From: Acidipila sp.
Lineage (GTDB): Bacteria; Acidobacteriota; Terriglobia; Acidiferrales; UBA7541
NCBI GenBank assembly: GCA_010365215.1
Contig: JAAFGT010000015.1
Location: 36,526-100,525 of the forward strand
Length of the DNA stretch: 64,000 bases
Reading direction: 5' to 3'
This document shows positions 62,721 through 64,000 of this stretch, one piece after another (position 1 is the stretch's first letter; each line of letters begins with the position of its first letter). The translations under genes were made by a program, and so were the position numbers. Under the pieces are notes generated by a model. It saw nothing but the letters and a program-made list of their open reading frames with translations. It had not been told where the DNA came from and did no database searches.

Positions 62721-64000
62721 CTACGGTCTAGCGGAGAGGTATTTGGAGATGCGGTAGACGGGGTAGCTGGCGACCAGGAGGCCGAGGGCGTAGAGGCTGC
62801 TGAATTTGTGGTCGTGGAGATCGCCCCAGATGGCGCCGAATAGAAAAGCGATGGAGCCCAGGAGTGCGAGGCCGGTGGTCCAGGGATGGCCCCAGGAGCG
62901 GTAGGGGCGGGGAACATCGGGTTCGGTGCGACGCAGGACGAAGACGGAAGTGAATGTGAGCGTGTAGTTTGCCACGAAGAAAAATGCCAGCGCCTCGATT
63001 ACTTTTCCGAACTGCTTTCCCAAAACAATAAAAAGCACGGCGACGAAAACGCTGGCGGCCAGCGCGACGGTAGGAGTGCCGCCTCTGTTGACGGTGGCGG
63101 CGCGCTCGGTGAACAGGCGGTCGCGGCCCATGGCGAACATGACGCGCGTGGCCATCATGTGGCAGGCGTTTACGCAGCTGAGCATGGAGATGATCATGAT
63201 GGAGCGGATGACGGTGTCGCCGTAGCGGCCGAAGATGAGATTGGAGGCGGTGCCGGCGGGGAATTCGTCACCGGCGATGCGAGAGATGGGAAGCAGGTAG
63301 AGCAGCGCGAGATTGAGGAGCAGGTAGATGACCATGATGAGCAGGATGCTGCCGAAGAGCGCGCGGGGGACGTCGCGGCCGGGGTTGCGCACTTCTTCGG
63401 AGAAGTAGACCACGCCGGTCCAGCCGTCGTAGGTGTAGATGACGGCCTGGAGAGAGAACACCATGGCGAAAAAGAATGCCATGCCGGAGGGGAGAGTCGC
63501 GGCGGCGGTGGGGATGGCGACCTCTTGATGTTTGCCGCCGAGAACGAAGCAGGCGCCGACCAGGGCGAAGAGCGCGATGGTCTTGGCGAGGCTGGTGATA
63601 TTTTGCGTGCCGCTGCCCCAGCGCAGGCCGCGCCACTGCAGCAGGCCGAAGAACAAGGCGATGAAGACGGCGATGGCGTTGGTCTGGAACTCGGCGAGCG
63701 GCATGCTGGAGGCCAGGCCGCCGAAAGTGGCGGAGGTCCAGCGCATCATGGCGGGGAAAAGCGCGCTGGAATATTCGCCGACGACAATGGCCACAGCGGC
63801 GACAGTGCCGCAGGTGGATAGCCAGTCGCTCCAGCCGACGATGAAGCCGGCGTAGTCGCCGAGGGCGTGGCGGGTGAAGACGTATTGACCGCCGGACTGC
63901 GGGAGCATGGTGCCAAGCTCGGCGACGGCGATGGCGCCGAGCAGGGCGTAGAGTCCGCCGACAACCCAGACGAGCATGAAGAGCCAGGCGTTGGGAAGCT
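62721..64000 (-). CDS. APC-superfamily permease, 5'-truncated by window edge
   Basis: At least 425 residues; the frame runs out of the window past the ATG at 63977 (upstream residues LPNAWLF continue a helix), so the N-terminus is missing. About ten to eleven transmembrane helices are visible. The segment YTYDGWTGVVYFSEEVRNPGRDVPRAL is typical of LAT/PotE-type amino-acid permeases. It differs clearly from the permease at 39683. Codon use is GGG/GCG-rich on the coding strand's complement as in the neighbouring cupin gene. Confidence 0.88.
   Translation of the reverse strand, partial: LPNAWLFMLVWVVGGLYALLGAIAVAELGTMLPQSGGQYVFTRHALGDYAGFIVGWSDWLSTCGTVAAVAIVVGEYSSALFPAMMRWTSATFGGLASSMPLAEFQTNAIAVFIALFFGLLQWRGLRWGSGTQNITSLAKTIALFALVGACFVLGGKHQEVAIPTAAATLPSGMAFFFAMVFSLQAVIYTYDGWTGVVYFSEEVRNPGRDVPRALFGSILLIMVIYLLLNLALLYLLPISRIAGDEFPAGTASNLIFGRYGDTVIRSIMIISMLSCVNACHMMATRVMFAMGRDRLFTERAATVNRGGTPTVALAASVFVAVLFIVLGKQFGKVIEALAFFFVANYTLTFTSVFVLRRTEPDVPRPYRSWGHPWTTGLALLGSIAFLFGAIWGDLHDHKFSSLYALGLLVASYPVYRISKYLSARP

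Overview
The window is high-GC, densely coded bacterial chromosome with short intergenic gaps, many four-base ATGA gene overlaps and a large set of exported peptidases and hydrolases. Gene content (PilZ and chemotaxis genes, several DPP/CocE/M28-type exported enzymes, TonB_C-domain proteins, a DUF1801 protein) points to a soil or sediment Acidobacteriota. This is inference from gene content, because there is no rRNA gene here. No tRNA, rRNA, CRISPR array, prophage or intact insertion sequence was seen.

Layout. 1-7.2 kb is a chemotaxis operon: mcp (cut by the left edge), cheW, cheR, cheA, cheB, a CheY-like regulator and cheX. A convergent PilZ/zinc-ribbon gene follows. 8.3-13.5 kb holds an exported TldD-like pair and a cytoplasmic-looking subtilase fused to a glycogen-binding (CBM48) module. 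13.7-20.7 kb is the complete phosphate regulon phoB-phoR-pstS-pstC-pstA-pstB-phoU, with a four-unit Pho box before pstS. 20.8-23.4 kb is gene-poor. It holds a FlgO/TonB_C-type protein, two small membrane proteins, palindromic REP-like repeats and remnants of a REP-associated (RAYT-like) transposase. 23.4-31.2 kb contains aconitase, a B12/radical SAM gene with an ATP-grasp partner, a YggX-type protein, glucokinase and a SET-domain protein. 31.3-48.7 kb is rich in exported or membrane enzymes: FAD oxidoreductase, patatin, S9, CocE, M28 and P1 peptidases, a class A serine hydrolase, an amidohydrolase, an amino-acid permease and an aminotransferase. Together these suggest peptide and amino-acid scavenging. 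48.7-56.1 kb holds a methyltransferase, a GcvT-like protein, two tandem PYROXD2-like oxidoreductases and a P5C/aldehyde dehydrogenase. 56.6-64 kb holds single genes, ending in a second APC permease cut by the right edge.

The most notable observation is two genes that standard ORF calling would truncate or split at an in-frame UGA, and that read as selenoproteins. The radical SAM gene reads through UGA into Cys-Sec-Ala-Glu-Pro (the CUAEP tail) and stops 13 bases before the ATP-grasp gene. A membrane-anchored thioredoxin-like gene at 37.2-37.9 kb has UGA at the first position of a U-x-x-C redox motif. Each UGA is followed at suitable distance by a GC-rich hairpin resembling a bacterial SECIS. 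Other points are in-frame 12- or 15-bp minisatellites in at least seven genes, the subtilase-CBM48 fusion, the phased Pho box and the decayed RAYT/REP landscape.
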